DNA of 64,000 nt from an uncultured Chloroflexota bacterium. GTDB lineage: Bacteria > Chloroflexota > Dehalococcoidia > Lucifugimonadales > CAJXCD01. Numbering within the stretch: position 1 is the first letter of the stretch; each line of letters opens with the position of its first letter. The position numbers were made by a program, and so were the translations under genes. Where the stretch lies: NCBI GenBank assembly GCA_913051545.1, contig CAJXCD010000003.1:32341-96340 (forward strand). Direction: 5' to 3'. Positions 37,348-46,769 of this stretch are shown piece after piece. Under the pieces are notes generated by a model. That model was not told where the DNA came from and made no database searches. It worked only from the letters and a program-made list of their open reading frames with translations.

Positions 37348-39051
37348 ATGCACCACGATATAAAACTTGAACGCCTGTCATACAGTGAAGTTGAGGGGGT
37401 CAAAGAACTTTTTACTAGTTCGTTTTGTGAATATTTGATAGACCTACATGACAAGTTCGACAAAACTGTTGCCGAAATACGTTCTAATCGGGCCAAAGTA
37501 CTAGACAAAGCACTGCGTCGAATAGAAATGCCATCATATTTACCAGTATCCGAAATTAACACCAGTGACTGGAAAGTACCACCGTTACCGGAAGACTTAA
37601 AAAAACCTGGGATTGAAATTAGTGGACCTGCTTGTGTCACAGGCATGTTTATAAACGCTCTGAATCCCGGTCCAAACGGTCATAGGGCAGAAGGATACCT
37701 AGATGATGATGAAGATTCAGCCGGACACAGATTTATAGATACTGTAACAGCCGCTATAAATAGATTATCAGCCGTTAGAGGATCACTAGAGTACTATGAC
37801 AAAGCACGCAATAAACAGTACAAACTTCAAAACGGCCCAATACCATTTTTCATGCACAGAGAAAGAGGATTACACCTAGATGAACCTGAAGTGAGAATAG
37901 ATGGTTCACCGGTATCTGCTGCCCTATTAGGAACAGGACTAACAATGTTTCACGCCGGTAGGGAACAGATTAATAATAACCAAGGGATTTATTTCTATTT
38001 ACCCAAACTTGAATCTGCTGATGAAGCTGGCTTCTGGCGTAATTTTTTCGACTTTAGTAAAACCTATCTGAATTTTCCTTCTAATGCAATTATTAGAGCT
38101 ATACCACTGGTCGAGTCACTACCTATAACATATCAAATGGAAGAGGCTCTATATGCGTTAGGACCCTACGCTGCTGGACTAAATGCAGCCAGATGGGATT
38201 TGAAAGCAAGCATATTTGAATTTGTTTTAACGGATCCAAATTCAGTTTGGCCCGACCGATTTGATGTAGACGTAAAAACTACAGACTTCATAGCTGATAT
38301 ATTTAGACGATTAATTGCGATATGTGTTAAGAGAGGTGCAGTACCAATAGGAGGCATGGCAACTGCTTTGCCTAGCAAAGACCCGGAAGTAAATAAAGCT
38401 GCCTCTGAATCAATACGAGCTGACAAAAAATGGGAAGCAGAGCAGGGATTTATACGAGCTTGGGTTGCTCACATCTTCCACATGGATGCTGCCGCAGCTC
38501 CTTTCAAAGAGATTCACAAATCCCAAACTTCACAACCCGCAAAAAAATTTGACACAAACAAGTACCCAATAAAAATTTCGGTACCAAATGGTTCTATTAC
38601 AGTAGATGGTACTAGACGAAATGCCAGAATGCTCATCGAATATATTGAAGGTTGGATAGAAGGTAGAGGAGCTAAAGGAATAGATAGTCTGGAAGGCCGT
38701 CCTGGCATTCATCCAGCGCTGATGGAAGACTTGGCCACTGGACGCATGTCCACAGCTCAAATCGCTCAGAGAATTTTACACAAATCTAAGGATGACAATA
38801 CTGGAGAAGTCCACAATTTCGGATTAGTAAAAAAAATATTGATTCAAGAAAAGGCTGACATATTAAACCGCATCAGAACGTCGTCTGAGCAAAATGAAAT
38901 AGAATTTACTAATACCGAAGCCAGGTATGGTAAGGCTACTAAAATAGCGATGCACTGGATAAAAAATTACTGTGAATTGAACTTTAGAAGCCTTGGATCA
39001 TACACTAGGGATGAGCTTGAATCGATAGCTAATGGAAATGACCCATTTTAG
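37348..39051 (+). CDS. aceB: malate synthase A, divergent
   Basis: Condenses glyoxylate with acetyl-CoA to malate. From the ATG at 37348 (GAGGGG 6-7 nt upstream) it has 567 residues, near the usual 530-540 for MSA. RERGLHLDE corresponds to the RPRGWH active-site block. The Mg ligands keep the exact E-to-D distance (VESLP to ARWD, 28 residues, as E250/D278 in E. coli), and LMEDLATGRMS holds the catalytic base. The signature GLNCGRWDY is changed to GLNAARWDL, and the C-terminus is longer. Isocitrate lyase is not in the window; aconitase is at 2.7 kb. Confidence 0.85.
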   Translation: MHHDIKLERLSYSEVEGVKELFTSSFCEYLIDLHDKFDKTVAEIRSNRAKVLDKALRRIEMPSYLPVSEINTSDWKVPPLPEDLKKPGIEISGPACVTGMFINALNPGPNGHRAEGYLDDDEDSAGHRFIDTVTAAINRLSAVRGSLEYYDKARNKQYKLQNGPIPFFMHRERGLHLDEPEVRIDGSPVSAALLGTGLTMFHAGREQINNNQGIYFYLPKLESADEAGFWRNFFDFSKTYLNFPSNAIIRAIPLVESLPITYQMEEALYALGPYAAGLNAARWDLKASIFEFVLTDPNSVWPDRFDVDVKTTDFIADIFRRLIAICVKRGAVPIGGMATALPSKDPEVNKAASESIRADKKWEAEQGFIRAWVAHIFHMDAAAAPFKEIHKSQTSQPAKKFDTNKYPIKISVPNGSITVDGTRRNARMLIEYIEGWIEGRGAKGIDSLEGRPGIHPALMEDLATGRMSTAQIAQRILHKSKDDNTGEVHNFGLVKKILIQEKADILNRIRTSSEQNEIEFTNTEARYGKATKIAMHWIKNYCELNFRSLGSYTRDELESIANGNDPF

Positions 39052-39069
39052 AAAGCATATATAGCAATA

Positions 39070-39531
39070 ATGATTCAAGTAGAAGGTAGCATTGAGATAG
39101 GTGCACGTCGACAAGAAGTTTGGGGATTTATTAACGACCCTAAAAGATTCCCTGAATGGGTTGACTCAATCATAGAAATGGTTGATATACCTAAAGGAGG
39201 GCTCGCTAACGGTAACTTGTTTCAAGAATATGGCAATCCAGGTCCGTTTAAAGGCTACACTTTGTGGAGAGTAGTAGAATCAAAGTCTCCATCTGTACAA
39301 ATTCATAAAGGAGTACAAGGTGTAATGCTCTTTATTGTAGAACGCCATCTGAAACAAAAACCTCATTCAACCCTATTAAATCAAACGATAAGGATGAAAT
39401 TCCATACTGTTATGAAACCAATAGAGTGGATTTTAGCAAGTAAAATGCGAACTAACTCTCAGCAACAACTTGACCAAACGTTAATTAACGCTAAAACTAT
39501 TATCGAAGCAGAGTCAATTCCACCAAGATAA
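39070..39531 (+). CDS. SRPBCC-family protein (START/polyketide-cyclase-like)
   Basis: 153 residues with the hallmark N-terminus of the SRPBCC fold: GSIEIGARRQEVWGFINDPKRFPEWV. The fold forms a hydrophobic cavity for lipids, quinones or polyketides. It follows malate synthase by 18 nt and probably shares its transcript. No residue points to a specific ligand or activity. Confidence 0.75.
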   Translation: MIQVEGSIEIGARRQEVWGFINDPKRFPEWVDSIIEMVDIPKGGLANGNLFQEYGNPGPFKGYTLWRVVESKSPSVQIHKGVQGVMLFIVERHLKQKPHSTLLNQTIRMKFHTVMKPIEWILASKMRTNSQQQLDQTLINAKTIIEAESIPPR

Positions 39532-39564
39532 AATGATCCTACACTCGATAAATCAACACCTAAA

Positions 39565-40080
39565 TTGGTTAAATTTCTATCACAAGTGAGATACAGTTCC
39601 AGATACATAGTACGAGGTAATAGTATGTATCCCACCCTGAAGCCAGGACAGCAACTTCTCGTAGTACGTGATACTACATTCACCTCAGCTTATCGCAGGA
39701 GTGAAATACTAGTCATACTAGATCCTAATCATCCGAATAACGCATTTATTAAGAGAGTAGTTGGTCTACCCGGTGATAACTTAATTATGCAAGATGGCTC
39801 ACTTTACCTAGATGGCAGGCACGTGATAGAACCTTATCTAAATGGGACTCCATCTGCACCTGAATCCATTTACTATGAATGGACATTGAAAACAAATGAA
39901 TACGTGGTTCTAGGTGATAATAGATCTCACAGCACTGACAGCAGACAATATGGACCGATACATTTGAAAAGCATCGTTGGCAAAGTCTGGCTCAGATATT
40001 GGCCTCCGCATCAATTGGGACAGGTAAATTCAAAGAATCAACAATTGATCGAAAGTGATCTAGCAACATCTTTAGAATGA
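39565..40080 (+). CDS. lepB: signal peptidase I family serine protease, without visible membrane anchor
   Basis: Residues 18-24 GNSMYPT hold the nucleophile S20; K63 in FIKRVVGLPGD is the general base; GDNRSHSTDSRQYGPI is the third SPase I box. All catalytic parts are present in 171 residues. The normal N-terminal transmembrane helix is missing: the frame is open upstream for only 12 codons after a stop, none hydrophobic enough. The start (TTG) has no Shine-Dalgarno and is uncertain. Its last 43 nt overlap the 3' end of hemB on the other strand. It may be a second, specialised peptidase. Confidence 0.8.
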   Translation: MVKFLSQVRYSSRYIVRGNSMYPTLKPGQQLLVVRDTTFTSAYRRSEILVILDPNHPNNAFIKRVVGLPGDNLIMQDGSLYLDGRHVIEPYLNGTPSAPESIYYEWTLKTNEYVVLGDNRSHSTDSRQYGPIHLKSIVGKVWLRYWPPHQLGQVNSKNQQLIESDLATSLE

Positions 40081-41021
40081 TAGCTGATGATTATATCTGC
40101 GCCAGCGCGTTTAATAGCAGTTATTATCTCCAATACTACGCGAGTATAATCTATCCAACCATTTCCTTCTGCAGCCTTGACCATAGAATATTCTCCACTA
40201 ACATTGTATGCAGCTACAGGAACGTTAGAAGACTGTCTTATCCTTACAATCATATCCAAATAAGGTAAAGCTGGTTTAACCATCACTATATCTGCGCTTT
40301 CCTTTATGTCAAAAACAACCTCTTGCAACGCCTGTCGGACATTTGATGGATCGATTTGATATCCGAACCTATCACCAAACTTTGGCGCAGAATCTGCCGC
40401 GTCCCGAAATGGACCGTAGAAGGCAGATGAATACTTGGCAGAATACGACATTATAGCCACACCTGAAAAATCATAAGTGTCTAAAGCAGATCGTATCGCA
40501 AATACCTGACCATCCATCATAGCTGACGGAGCAACAATATCAGCACCTGCCTCAGCGTGAGAAACTGCAATCGTCTGCAACACTTCTAAAGTAGAGTCGT
40601 TATGAACTTTATCATCCCTTAGAAGACCACAATGCCCATGATCGGTGTATCCACACAAACACACGTCAGTTATAACTAATAGTTCGGGAGATATATCCTT
40701 GATATGCCGTATAGCTTCCTGGACAATCCCTTGTTTCTTATAAGATGCCGAACCTACTGTATCCTTACTCTCAGGCAATCCGAATAATAAAACCGCACCA
40801 ATACCCAATTCTTTAATTTCAGCAATCTCTACTTCTAGATTATCTAAAGAAAATTGAAGTACTCCTGGCATAGAATTAATTTCTATACGTTTTTTTCGTC
40901 CATGTGTAACAAACAGGGGATAAACAAGATCACTTGCGGATAAACGTGTCTCTTGAAGTATATTACGTAAGGCAGGAAATTCTCTAAGCCTACGCAATCT
41001 GGCCTCTGGAAACTTGGTCAA
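40038..41021 (-). CDS. hemB: delta-aminolevulinic acid dehydratase (porphobilinogen synthase)
   Basis: Condenses two aminolevulinates to porphobilinogen. 327 residues, TIM barrel. The cysteine-rich metal site DVCLCGYTDHGHCG marks the zinc-dependent type. Schiff-base lysines are in SYSAKYSSAFYGPFRDA and MVKPALPYLD. It overlaps the cobA-hemD stop by 4 nt (ATGA) and is the last gene of the operon. Its end runs into the convergent signal peptidase gene. Confidence 0.96.
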   Translation of the reverse strand: MTKFPEARLRRLREFPALRNILQETRLSASDLVYPLFVTHGRKKRIEINSMPGVLQFSLDNLEVEIAEIKELGIGAVLLFGLPESKDTVGSASYKKQGIVQEAIRHIKDISPELLVITDVCLCGYTDHGHCGLLRDDKVHNDSTLEVLQTIAVSHAEAGADIVAPSAMMDGQVFAIRSALDTYDFSGVAIMSYSAKYSSAFYGPFRDAADSAPKFGDRFGYQIDPSNVRQALQEVVFDIKESADIVMVKPALPYLDMIVRIRQSSNVPVAAYNVSGEYSMVKAAEGNGWIDYTRVVLEIITAIKRAGADIIISYHSKDVARSLSINC

Positions 41022-42541
41022 GTGAGTACCCTCTGTCCTTCTAAATATAATTTGATTGAATCTACCAATCCAACCACTGTGTGCTCAGTCGCCTGAATAT
41101 CTACCCTAATACCATATTCTATAGCCGTAGAAGATGTTACTGGACCTATAGTAGCTACTGTCAATCCAGAGAAGAGACTGACATCACCATCTAAGATTTC
41201 AATCAAATTTTTAATGGTGGATCCACTGGTAAAAGTAATAATATCTAAACCTGTTTTAAGTACCTCATGAATTTTTTCGGCTGCATCATCTGGAACAGAA
41301 TTAATATAAATCGGCACTTCAGTTACAGAAGCACCCAATTTCTCTAATCCTTTAAATATTGTATCTCTTCTAACAAGTGCCCCAGGTATGAGCACATTCG
41401 CTCCTTTTACACCAACCTCACTGAGCCCTAATATTACAGACTCAGAAACGAATCCTTCTGGAATAAAATCTGGTTTGATTCCCTTATCTAGAATATCCGA
41501 TGCTGTAGCTGAACCAATTGCTGCTATTTTCACGGTATATAAGGTGCGGCTATCCATACCTAATTCGTTAAGTCTTGAAAAAAATATTTCTACAGCATTG
41601 CTGCTAGTGAATATAATCCAGTCGAATGAATTCAATAATTTTATGCAATTATCAAGACTGGATTTGTCTTCTATCGGTTCGACTCGTATGGTGGGAATTT
41701 CATGCACGTGGGCACCTTCTTGATATAGAAGTTTCGCTAAAGAGCCGGCCTGAGACTCAGAACGCGTTACCAGCACCCTTTTCCCAAACAAAGATCCTTT
41801 ATCAAACCACCTAAGCTTATCTCTAAATTTGACAACATCTCCAATCACTATAACCACGGGTGCGCCTATACCAGATACCCCCACAATTTTCTTAATGTTA
41901 CCTAGTGTGCCAACTAAAGTACGTTGATACGGTTCCGAACCCCACTGTATCAGAGCAATTGGCGTAGATTTATCCTTTCCGGCATCCAGTAGACAACTTA
42001 CGATTTCATCAAAGTTATCCAATCCCATCAGTATTACCAAAGTAGTATCAAGAGTAGCCAAACTATCCCAATCTATCGATGTAGATTTGGAGGATTTAGA
42101 ACCAGTTACAATTGTTACTGATGAGGAAATATTCCGATAGGTAAGAGGAATACCGGCATAAGCGGGGGCCGCCACAACTGAACTCACACCAGGAACTACT
42201 TCAAAAGGCACTTCAGCTTCATATAAAATTTGTGCTTCCTCCCCTCCACGTCCAAAGATAAATGGATCACCACCTTTAAGTCGAACAACTTTCATCCCAG
42301 ATCTAGCCTTGGCAATCAGAATTTTATTTATGTCTTGCTGTGCATTTAACTGTTCACCAACTGTTTTACCCACATCAATTATTTCCGCATCTGGCCTAGA
42401 CCTAGCAATCAACTTTCGGTCTATTAATCTATCATGTACCACTACATCAGCTGACTCCAAAAGTCGCATCCCTGCTACTGTAATTAATTCAGGGGCTCCT
42501 GGCCCAGCACCGATTAAATAGACTTTGCCATCATTTTTCAA
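41018..42541 (-). CDS. cobA-hemD: fused uroporphyrinogen-III C-methyltransferase / uroporphyrinogen-III synthase
   Basis: Two enzymes in one 507-residue chain. Residues 1-245 are the SAM-dependent CobA/SUMT domain: VYLIGAGPGAPELIT, VVRLKGGDPFIFGRGGEE, and VPGVSSVVAAPAYAGIPLTYR. Residues about 260-507 are HemD: GKRVLVTRSESQAGSLAKLL, FDWIIFTSSNAVEIFF, and a second TSGST repeat. The protein closes uroporphyrinogen III and methylates it toward siroheme. Such fusions occur in Firmicutes and Chloroflexota. It lies between hemC and hemB. Confidence 0.95.
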   Translation of the reverse strand: MKNDGKVYLIGAGPGAPELITVAGMRLLESADVVVHDRLIDRKLIARSRPDAEIIDVGKTVGEQLNAQQDINKILIAKARSGMKVVRLKGGDPFIFGRGGEEAQILYEAEVPFEVVPGVSSVVAAPAYAGIPLTYRNISSSVTIVTGSKSSKSTSIDWDSLATLDTTLVILMGLDNFDEIVSCLLDAGKDKSTPIALIQWGSEPYQRTLVGTLGNIKKIVGVSGIGAPVVIVIGDVVKFRDKLRWFDKGSLFGKRVLVTRSESQAGSLAKLLYQEGAHVHEIPTIRVEPIEDKSSLDNCIKLLNSFDWIIFTSSNAVEIFFSRLNELGMDSRTLYTVKIAAIGSATASDILDKGIKPDFIPEGFVSESVILGLSEVGVKGANVLIPGALVRRDTIFKGLEKLGASVTEVPIYINSVPDDAAEKIHEVLKTGLDIITFTSGSTIKNLIEILDGDVSLFSGLTVATIGPVTSSTAIEYGIRVDIQATEHTVVGLVDSIKLYLEGQRVLT

Positions 42542-42595
42542 TTACGATATACCTCTGTAAAAGTAATCAAAATAGAAATTCGTTACAGAACGAAC

Positions 42596-43516
42596 TCAAT
42601 TATCATAAATAATCTTGTCTGCACCTGAATGCAGTAATTTAGAAGCTACCACTCTACCAGCATCTACAAAATTGTTCTCGTTCAACCGAAGCGATATTCT
42701 AGATATACATGTTCCATCAGGAGTAGCCGCCATAGCAGATACTCCTACTCCATCACTGTCAATCTTGGCATATGCAGACACTGGCACATTACACCCACTA
42801 CCAAACTGTGATAAAAAGGATCTTTCAAGACCTACCTCAAAACTTGTTGCAGAATCATTCACTGCTTCAAGCATTTTGAGTATCTGAACTTCATCACTTC
42901 TTGTTTGGACAGCCAAGGCGCCTTGACCGACATCCGGAGTAAAAATATCAATGGGTAAAAATTCTGATACCTCTTTCTGTCTACCGATACGCAACAAACC
43001 AGCTGCGGCCAGAACAACACCATCATATGTACCTACCTTGACTTTATCCAACCGAGTACCAACATTGCCACGTATAGGAACAACATTTATGTCAGGCCTA
43101 ATTGCTTTAATCTGAGCCACACGCCTTGGGCTACTTGTACCAAGGGTAGCATCTTTTGGTAATTCCTCTAAACATACTCCCCAACGATTTACTAATACAT
43201 CCCTAGGATCAGATCTAGTTGGCATTGCTCCAACTACTAATCCCTCTGGTAATTCTGATGTCAAATCCTTAGCACTATGTACGGCAATGTCTATTATGCC
43301 ATCTAGTAAAGCAATTTCAATTTCTTTAGCAAAGATACCCCTTTCAAGACTGTCAAGCGGCGTATCCTTTTTACGATCACCCATAGTCGTCATATATACG
43401 GTCCTGAATTCTGTTTTGGGGCATGATTTTTGAAGAACAGAGACCACCTCCCCAGTCTGTGCTATTGAAAGTGGACTCGATCGACTACCTACTATAACTA
43501 AATCTCTATTAGTCAT
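42596..43516 (-). CDS. hemC: porphobilinogen deaminase (hydroxymethylbilane synthase)
   Basis: Polymerises four porphobilinogens. GSRSSPLSIAQT at the start, HSAKDLTSELP, ATLGTSSPRRVAQI, RGNVGTRLDKV, and the dipyrromethane-anchoring cysteine in QFGSGCNVPVSAYA are conserved. I start at the ATG 43514-43516; a TTG 12 nt upstream is possible. About 306 residues. Operon order is sirC-hemC-cobA/hemD-hemB. Confidence 0.96.
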   Translation of the reverse strand: MTNRDLVIVGSRSSPLSIAQTGEVVSVLQKSCPKTEFRTVYMTTMGDRKKDTPLDSLERGIFAKEIEIALLDGIIDIAVHSAKDLTSELPEGLVVGAMPTRSDPRDVLVNRWGVCLEELPKDATLGTSSPRRVAQIKAIRPDINVVPIRGNVGTRLDKVKVGTYDGVVLAAAGLLRIGRQKEVSEFLPIDIFTPDVGQGALAVQTRSDEVQILKMLEAVNDSATSFEVGLERSFLSQFGSGCNVPVSAYAKIDSDGVGVSAMAATPDGTCISRISLRLNENNFVDAGRVVASKLLHSGADKIIYDN

Positions 43517-43552
43517 AAAGAAATCCAATTGTACTTAAACTATATGCCATAC

Positions 43553-44284
43553 TTAAAAACTACTCACATCATTAGAAGCAGACGACATTTCCATCCACTT
43601 CCGACATTCACCTGAATCACATCCGCACCTTGTTACATCTAAAAGAGAGTCCAATAAGAATTTTTTGGCCTGATTAATCTTATCTTCCATAACTAGATCG
43701 ATTAATTCATCCGTGATACAAACTTGCCAATGATCTGCAGGAACTCTAACACTCTTGACGCGCAATTCATTTCTCACATCAGCTAAAACAGGAGCTAAAT
43801 CAGCAAGAGCGAGAACATTGTGTCGTGATTTAACTGGACTCATATCAGAAATCTGCTCCCGTATCCTACGTGCAAGAGCTGGACTCGTACCACCGGTAGA
43901 TATAGCTATTGATACTTCCCCTTTTTTAATAACTGCTGGAGCTATCCAAGTACATAAATCTGTAACATCAACAACATTCAATGGCACGTTTCTTTCCATT
44001 GCCTCATCAGAAATCTTAGCAATGAGTTCAGTGTCTCTTGTATCTGTTACTATAGCTATGAAAGCTCCTTTTAAATCACCGTATTCATAATCTCGACAAA
44101 CCCAAGTCATCTCTTTGGACACAGACAATTTTTTAACAGCTTCAGAAACATCCTTAGCAATAACCACCAATTTAGCTCCACAATTTATTAAAGCTAACGA
44201 CTTAGATTCCCCTAATTCGCCACCACCTATTACCACAACTCGTCGGTCATCTAGATTAAGATATACTGGAAAATATTTAGACAT
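43553..44284 (-). CDS. sirC: precorrin-2 dehydrogenase / sirohydrochlorin ferrochelatase family (CysG N-domain, Met8-like)
   Basis: NAD-dependent oxidation of precorrin-2 to sirohydrochlorin; in some members also iron chelation to siroheme. VVVIGGGELGESKSLALI is the Rossmann loop, CTWIAPAVIKKGEVSIAISTGGTSPALARRIREQI the family signature. The ATG 44282-44284 lies right behind GGAGG. The protein has 243 residues, somewhat longer than Bacillus SirC, with a C-terminal cysteine cluster C-x-C-x4-C (CGCDSGEC) that I do not recognise from the family. It heads the tetrapyrrole operon, so the cell likely makes siroheme as well as heme. Confidence 0.9.
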   Translation of the reverse strand: MSKYFPVYLNLDDRRVVVIGGGELGESKSLALINCGAKLVVIAKDVSEAVKKLSVSKEMTWVCRDYEYGDLKGAFIAIVTDTRDTELIAKISDEAMERNVPLNVVDVTDLCTWIAPAVIKKGEVSIAISTGGTSPALARRIREQISDMSPVKSRHNVLALADLAPVLADVRNELRVKSVRVPADHWQVCITDELIDLVMEDKINQAKKFLLDSLLDVTRCGCDSGECRKWMEMSSASNDVSSF

Positions 44285-44320
44285 ATGTTCCTCCAACTAA
44301 TTCTTCTTAGCTCACCATAA

Positions 44321-44329
44321 AGTATACCA
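44321..44329 (-). promoter_or_regulatory. extended -10 element before the tetrapyrrole operon
   Basis: Minus strand reads TGG TATACT about 37 nt before the sirC ATG; no clear -35. The rest of this divergent gap up to pcm at 44516 shows no gene. Confidence 0.4.
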
Positions 44330-44515
44330 AGCGTCCTACATAATACCTCCTGTCCGGTGATTTACAGATATACTTCAGGACTATCTGGAACTATTAAAAG
44401 AGACGTTACCTATCCGAAAAAAAAGTGCTAGCATATTTAAATCTTAGATTCTGTAACCCAAAATACATGAAAATCCCCCTACGATCCAGTAACACACAAA
44501 TACATCATCACGGAA

Positions 44516-45139
44516 ATGAATACACGTAAAAATCAATTAATAAAGCATTTGGAGAAAATAGTCACTGACGATAGAGTTATCAATGCAATAGAAATCACTG
44601 CCAGGGAGGACTTCGTTCCTGACAAATACAGGGATGATTCTTACTTAGATAAACCACTTCGTATAGGGTATGGACAAACTATATCTCAACCATCCATCGT
44701 AGCTATAATGTTACAGGAACTAGAGACTAGGAAAACAGATACCGTACTCGAACTTGGCACAGGAAGCGGGTATCAAACAGCACTACTCTCTAACTTGGTC
44801 AGTAAGGTAGTAAGTGTCGAGCGTATACCAGAGCTCGCAAACTCAGCTAAGTCTAGACTCGATATTAAAGGCTATAACAACATAGAAATTGTTCTGTCTG
44901 AAGATAAAATAGGCTGGGGTAAAATTGCCCCATATGATGGAATTATTGTTAGTGCTAGTGTTCCTAAAATCCCTCAGGATCTCGTCAACCAATTAGCAAG
45001 TACGGGCAGAATGATCATCCCTGTAGGAAGTATGGAAGGCCAAGAACTTGTAAAAGTATCCTCAAATTGTGGGTTATATTCATTCAGCACAATCTGCAAT
45101 TGTCGCTTTGTTCCATTAATTGGAGAAGGTGGTTGGTAA
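44516..45139 (+). CDS. pcm: protein-L-isoaspartate O-methyltransferase
   Basis: SAM-dependent repair of isoaspartyl residues in aged proteins. 207 residues: AREDFVPDKYRDDSYLDKPL, IGYGQTISQPSIVAIMLQ, and the SAM loop LELGTGSGYQTALLS are standard; VSASVPKIPQDLVNQL and GRMIIPVG close the core. The ATG has no strong Shine-Dalgarno. It diverges from the tetrapyrrole operon. Confidence 0.94.
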   Translation: MNTRKNQLIKHLEKIVTDDRVINAIEITAREDFVPDKYRDDSYLDKPLRIGYGQTISQPSIVAIMLQELETRKTDTVLELGTGSGYQTALLSNLVSKVVSVERIPELANSAKSRLDIKGYNNIEIVLSEDKIGWGKIAPYDGIIVSASVPKIPQDLVNQLASTGRMIIPVGSMEGQELVKVSSNCGLYSFSTICNCRFVPLIGEGGW

Positions 45140-45292
45140 TAAACTATCATACATAGTCTACTAACAATAGTTGAATTAACCAATCATCTAAATTTGATGA
45201 GTATATAGTCTACTATTTTAAACAATGAACGAACTTGTAATCTATACGAACTCAGGCCTATACTCAAATATAATCTAATTCAGGAAATCTAA

Positions 45293-46765
45293 ATGGTGTA
45301 CGAAGTAGTAATCGGCCTAGAAGTACATAGTCAGCTGCTAACAAAAAGCAAGATGTTTTGCTCTTGTAAATCAGACTACCAGCACGCTTCTCCGAATACT
45401 GTTACATGCGAAATTTGTATGGGAATGCCAGGTGCTCTGCCAGTTGTGAATCGAAGTGCCTTGGATATAGCAATCTCTACAGGATTAGCACTTGAATGCG
45501 ATATTCTAAAAGTTACGAAGTTCGATCGGAAAAATTATCCGTATCCTGACCTAATGAAAGGATACCAAATATCCCAATACGATCACCCGGTAGCTGTAAA
45601 CGGAAATCTTGTCATAAATACTGATAACGGGGATAAGAAAATAGGAATTACCAGAGTTCACCTAGAAGAAGATGTTGCTCGATTACTTCACCGAACTGAT
45701 GATAAGGGACATTCATACAGTTTGGTTGATATTAACCGTGCAGGAGTACCTCTTATGGAGATAGTGAGTGAACCAGATATTAGTACACCAAACGAAGCCC
45801 GTACATACCTTAGAATGCTCCGCTCTATACTACGGTACATAAATGCAAGTGCAGCTAACATGGAAGAAGGTAGCTTCAGATGTGATGCAAACATTAGTAT
45901 TCGACCAAGAGGAACTAGAGAACTAGGGACAAAAGTTGAAATAAAAAACATGAATAGTCTGAGATCCGTCTACAACGCATTGGAGTACGAGACCAAAAGA
46001 CAAATTGAATCATCCAATAACGGGAATGAAATAATTCAAGAAACGCGGGGATGGGTTGAAGAAAAAGGTATCACAGTATCGCAGCGTGCTAAAGAAGGCG
46101 CCTCAGATTACAGGTATTTCCCTGAACCGGACATACCACCATTATCCATAGATCCTATGTGGGTAAAATCGATACGAGAATCTCTGCCTGAACTACCAAA
46201 AACCAAGATATCTAAATATATGAAAATATACCAACTACCTAAACAAGATGCGGAATTATTGACCTCATCAAAAGCAACTGCAGATTTCTTCGAATCAGTT
46301 TTGGATACGTATCACAAAGATGATAAAAAACTACCAGACAAAGCTAAATCTGTGTCAAACTGGATCTTAGGAGAGTTGACTAGGCTTATAAATACTGCTG
46401 AAAGTAATATGTTAGATATGAAGATAACCCCAAGATATTTTTCTGAACTTCTGAATATGGTAGATTCAGGGGCACTGAATAGTTCCATGGCAAAAACTGT
46501 ATTTGAAGAAATGTTTTTTACGGGTAACTCTCCACTCAGTATAGCTGAGAAAAATAATTTGTCCCAAATTAGTGATTCAAACGCAATTGATATAGCTGTG
46601 GAACAGGCTATCACAGAAAACCCTGACCCCGTCTCTGATTACCTAGGTGGCAAAGAGAACGCTATAAGGTTCTTAGTTGGTCAAGTAATGAAAATTTCTA
46701 AAGGGAAAATAAACCCTCAAATCGCTACAACAAAAATGAAAACAAAATTAGATGGAATGAAGTAG
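45293..46765 (+). CDS. gatB: aspartyl/glutamyl-tRNA amidotransferase subunit B
   Basis: Kinase/transamidase subunit of GatCAB, which amidates misacylated Glu-tRNA(Gln) or Asp-tRNA(Asn). 490 residues with EVVIGLEVHSQLLTKSKMFC, the paired cysteines of the zinc site, PDLMKGYQISQYDHP, GVPLMEIVSEPDI, DYRYFPEPDIPPL and the C-terminal YqeY-like tail domain. gatA and gatC are not adjacent. The yvcK-like gene starts 4 nt after its stop. Confidence 0.97.
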   Translation: MVYEVVIGLEVHSQLLTKSKMFCSCKSDYQHASPNTVTCEICMGMPGALPVVNRSALDIAISTGLALECDILKVTKFDRKNYPYPDLMKGYQISQYDHPVAVNGNLVINTDNGDKKIGITRVHLEEDVARLLHRTDDKGHSYSLVDINRAGVPLMEIVSEPDISTPNEARTYLRMLRSILRYINASAANMEEGSFRCDANISIRPRGTRELGTKVEIKNMNSLRSVYNALEYETKRQIESSNNGNEIIQETRGWVEEKGITVSQRAKEGASDYRYFPEPDIPPLSIDPMWVKSIRESLPELPKTKISKYMKIYQLPKQDAELLTSSKATADFFESVLDTYHKDDKKLPDKAKSVSNWILGELTRLINTAESNMLDMKITPRYFSELLNMVDSGALNSSMAKTVFEEMFFTGNSPLSIAEKNNLSQISDSNAIDIAVEQAITENPDPVSDYLGGKENAIRFLVGQVMKISKGKINPQIATTKMKTKLDGMK

Positions 46766-46769
46766 CGTC

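Noticed and set aside
45140..45292. Direct repeat ATAGTCTACTA twice before gatB
   Set aside because: Only 11 bp in an AT-rich spacer, two copies, no palindrome or promoter relation.
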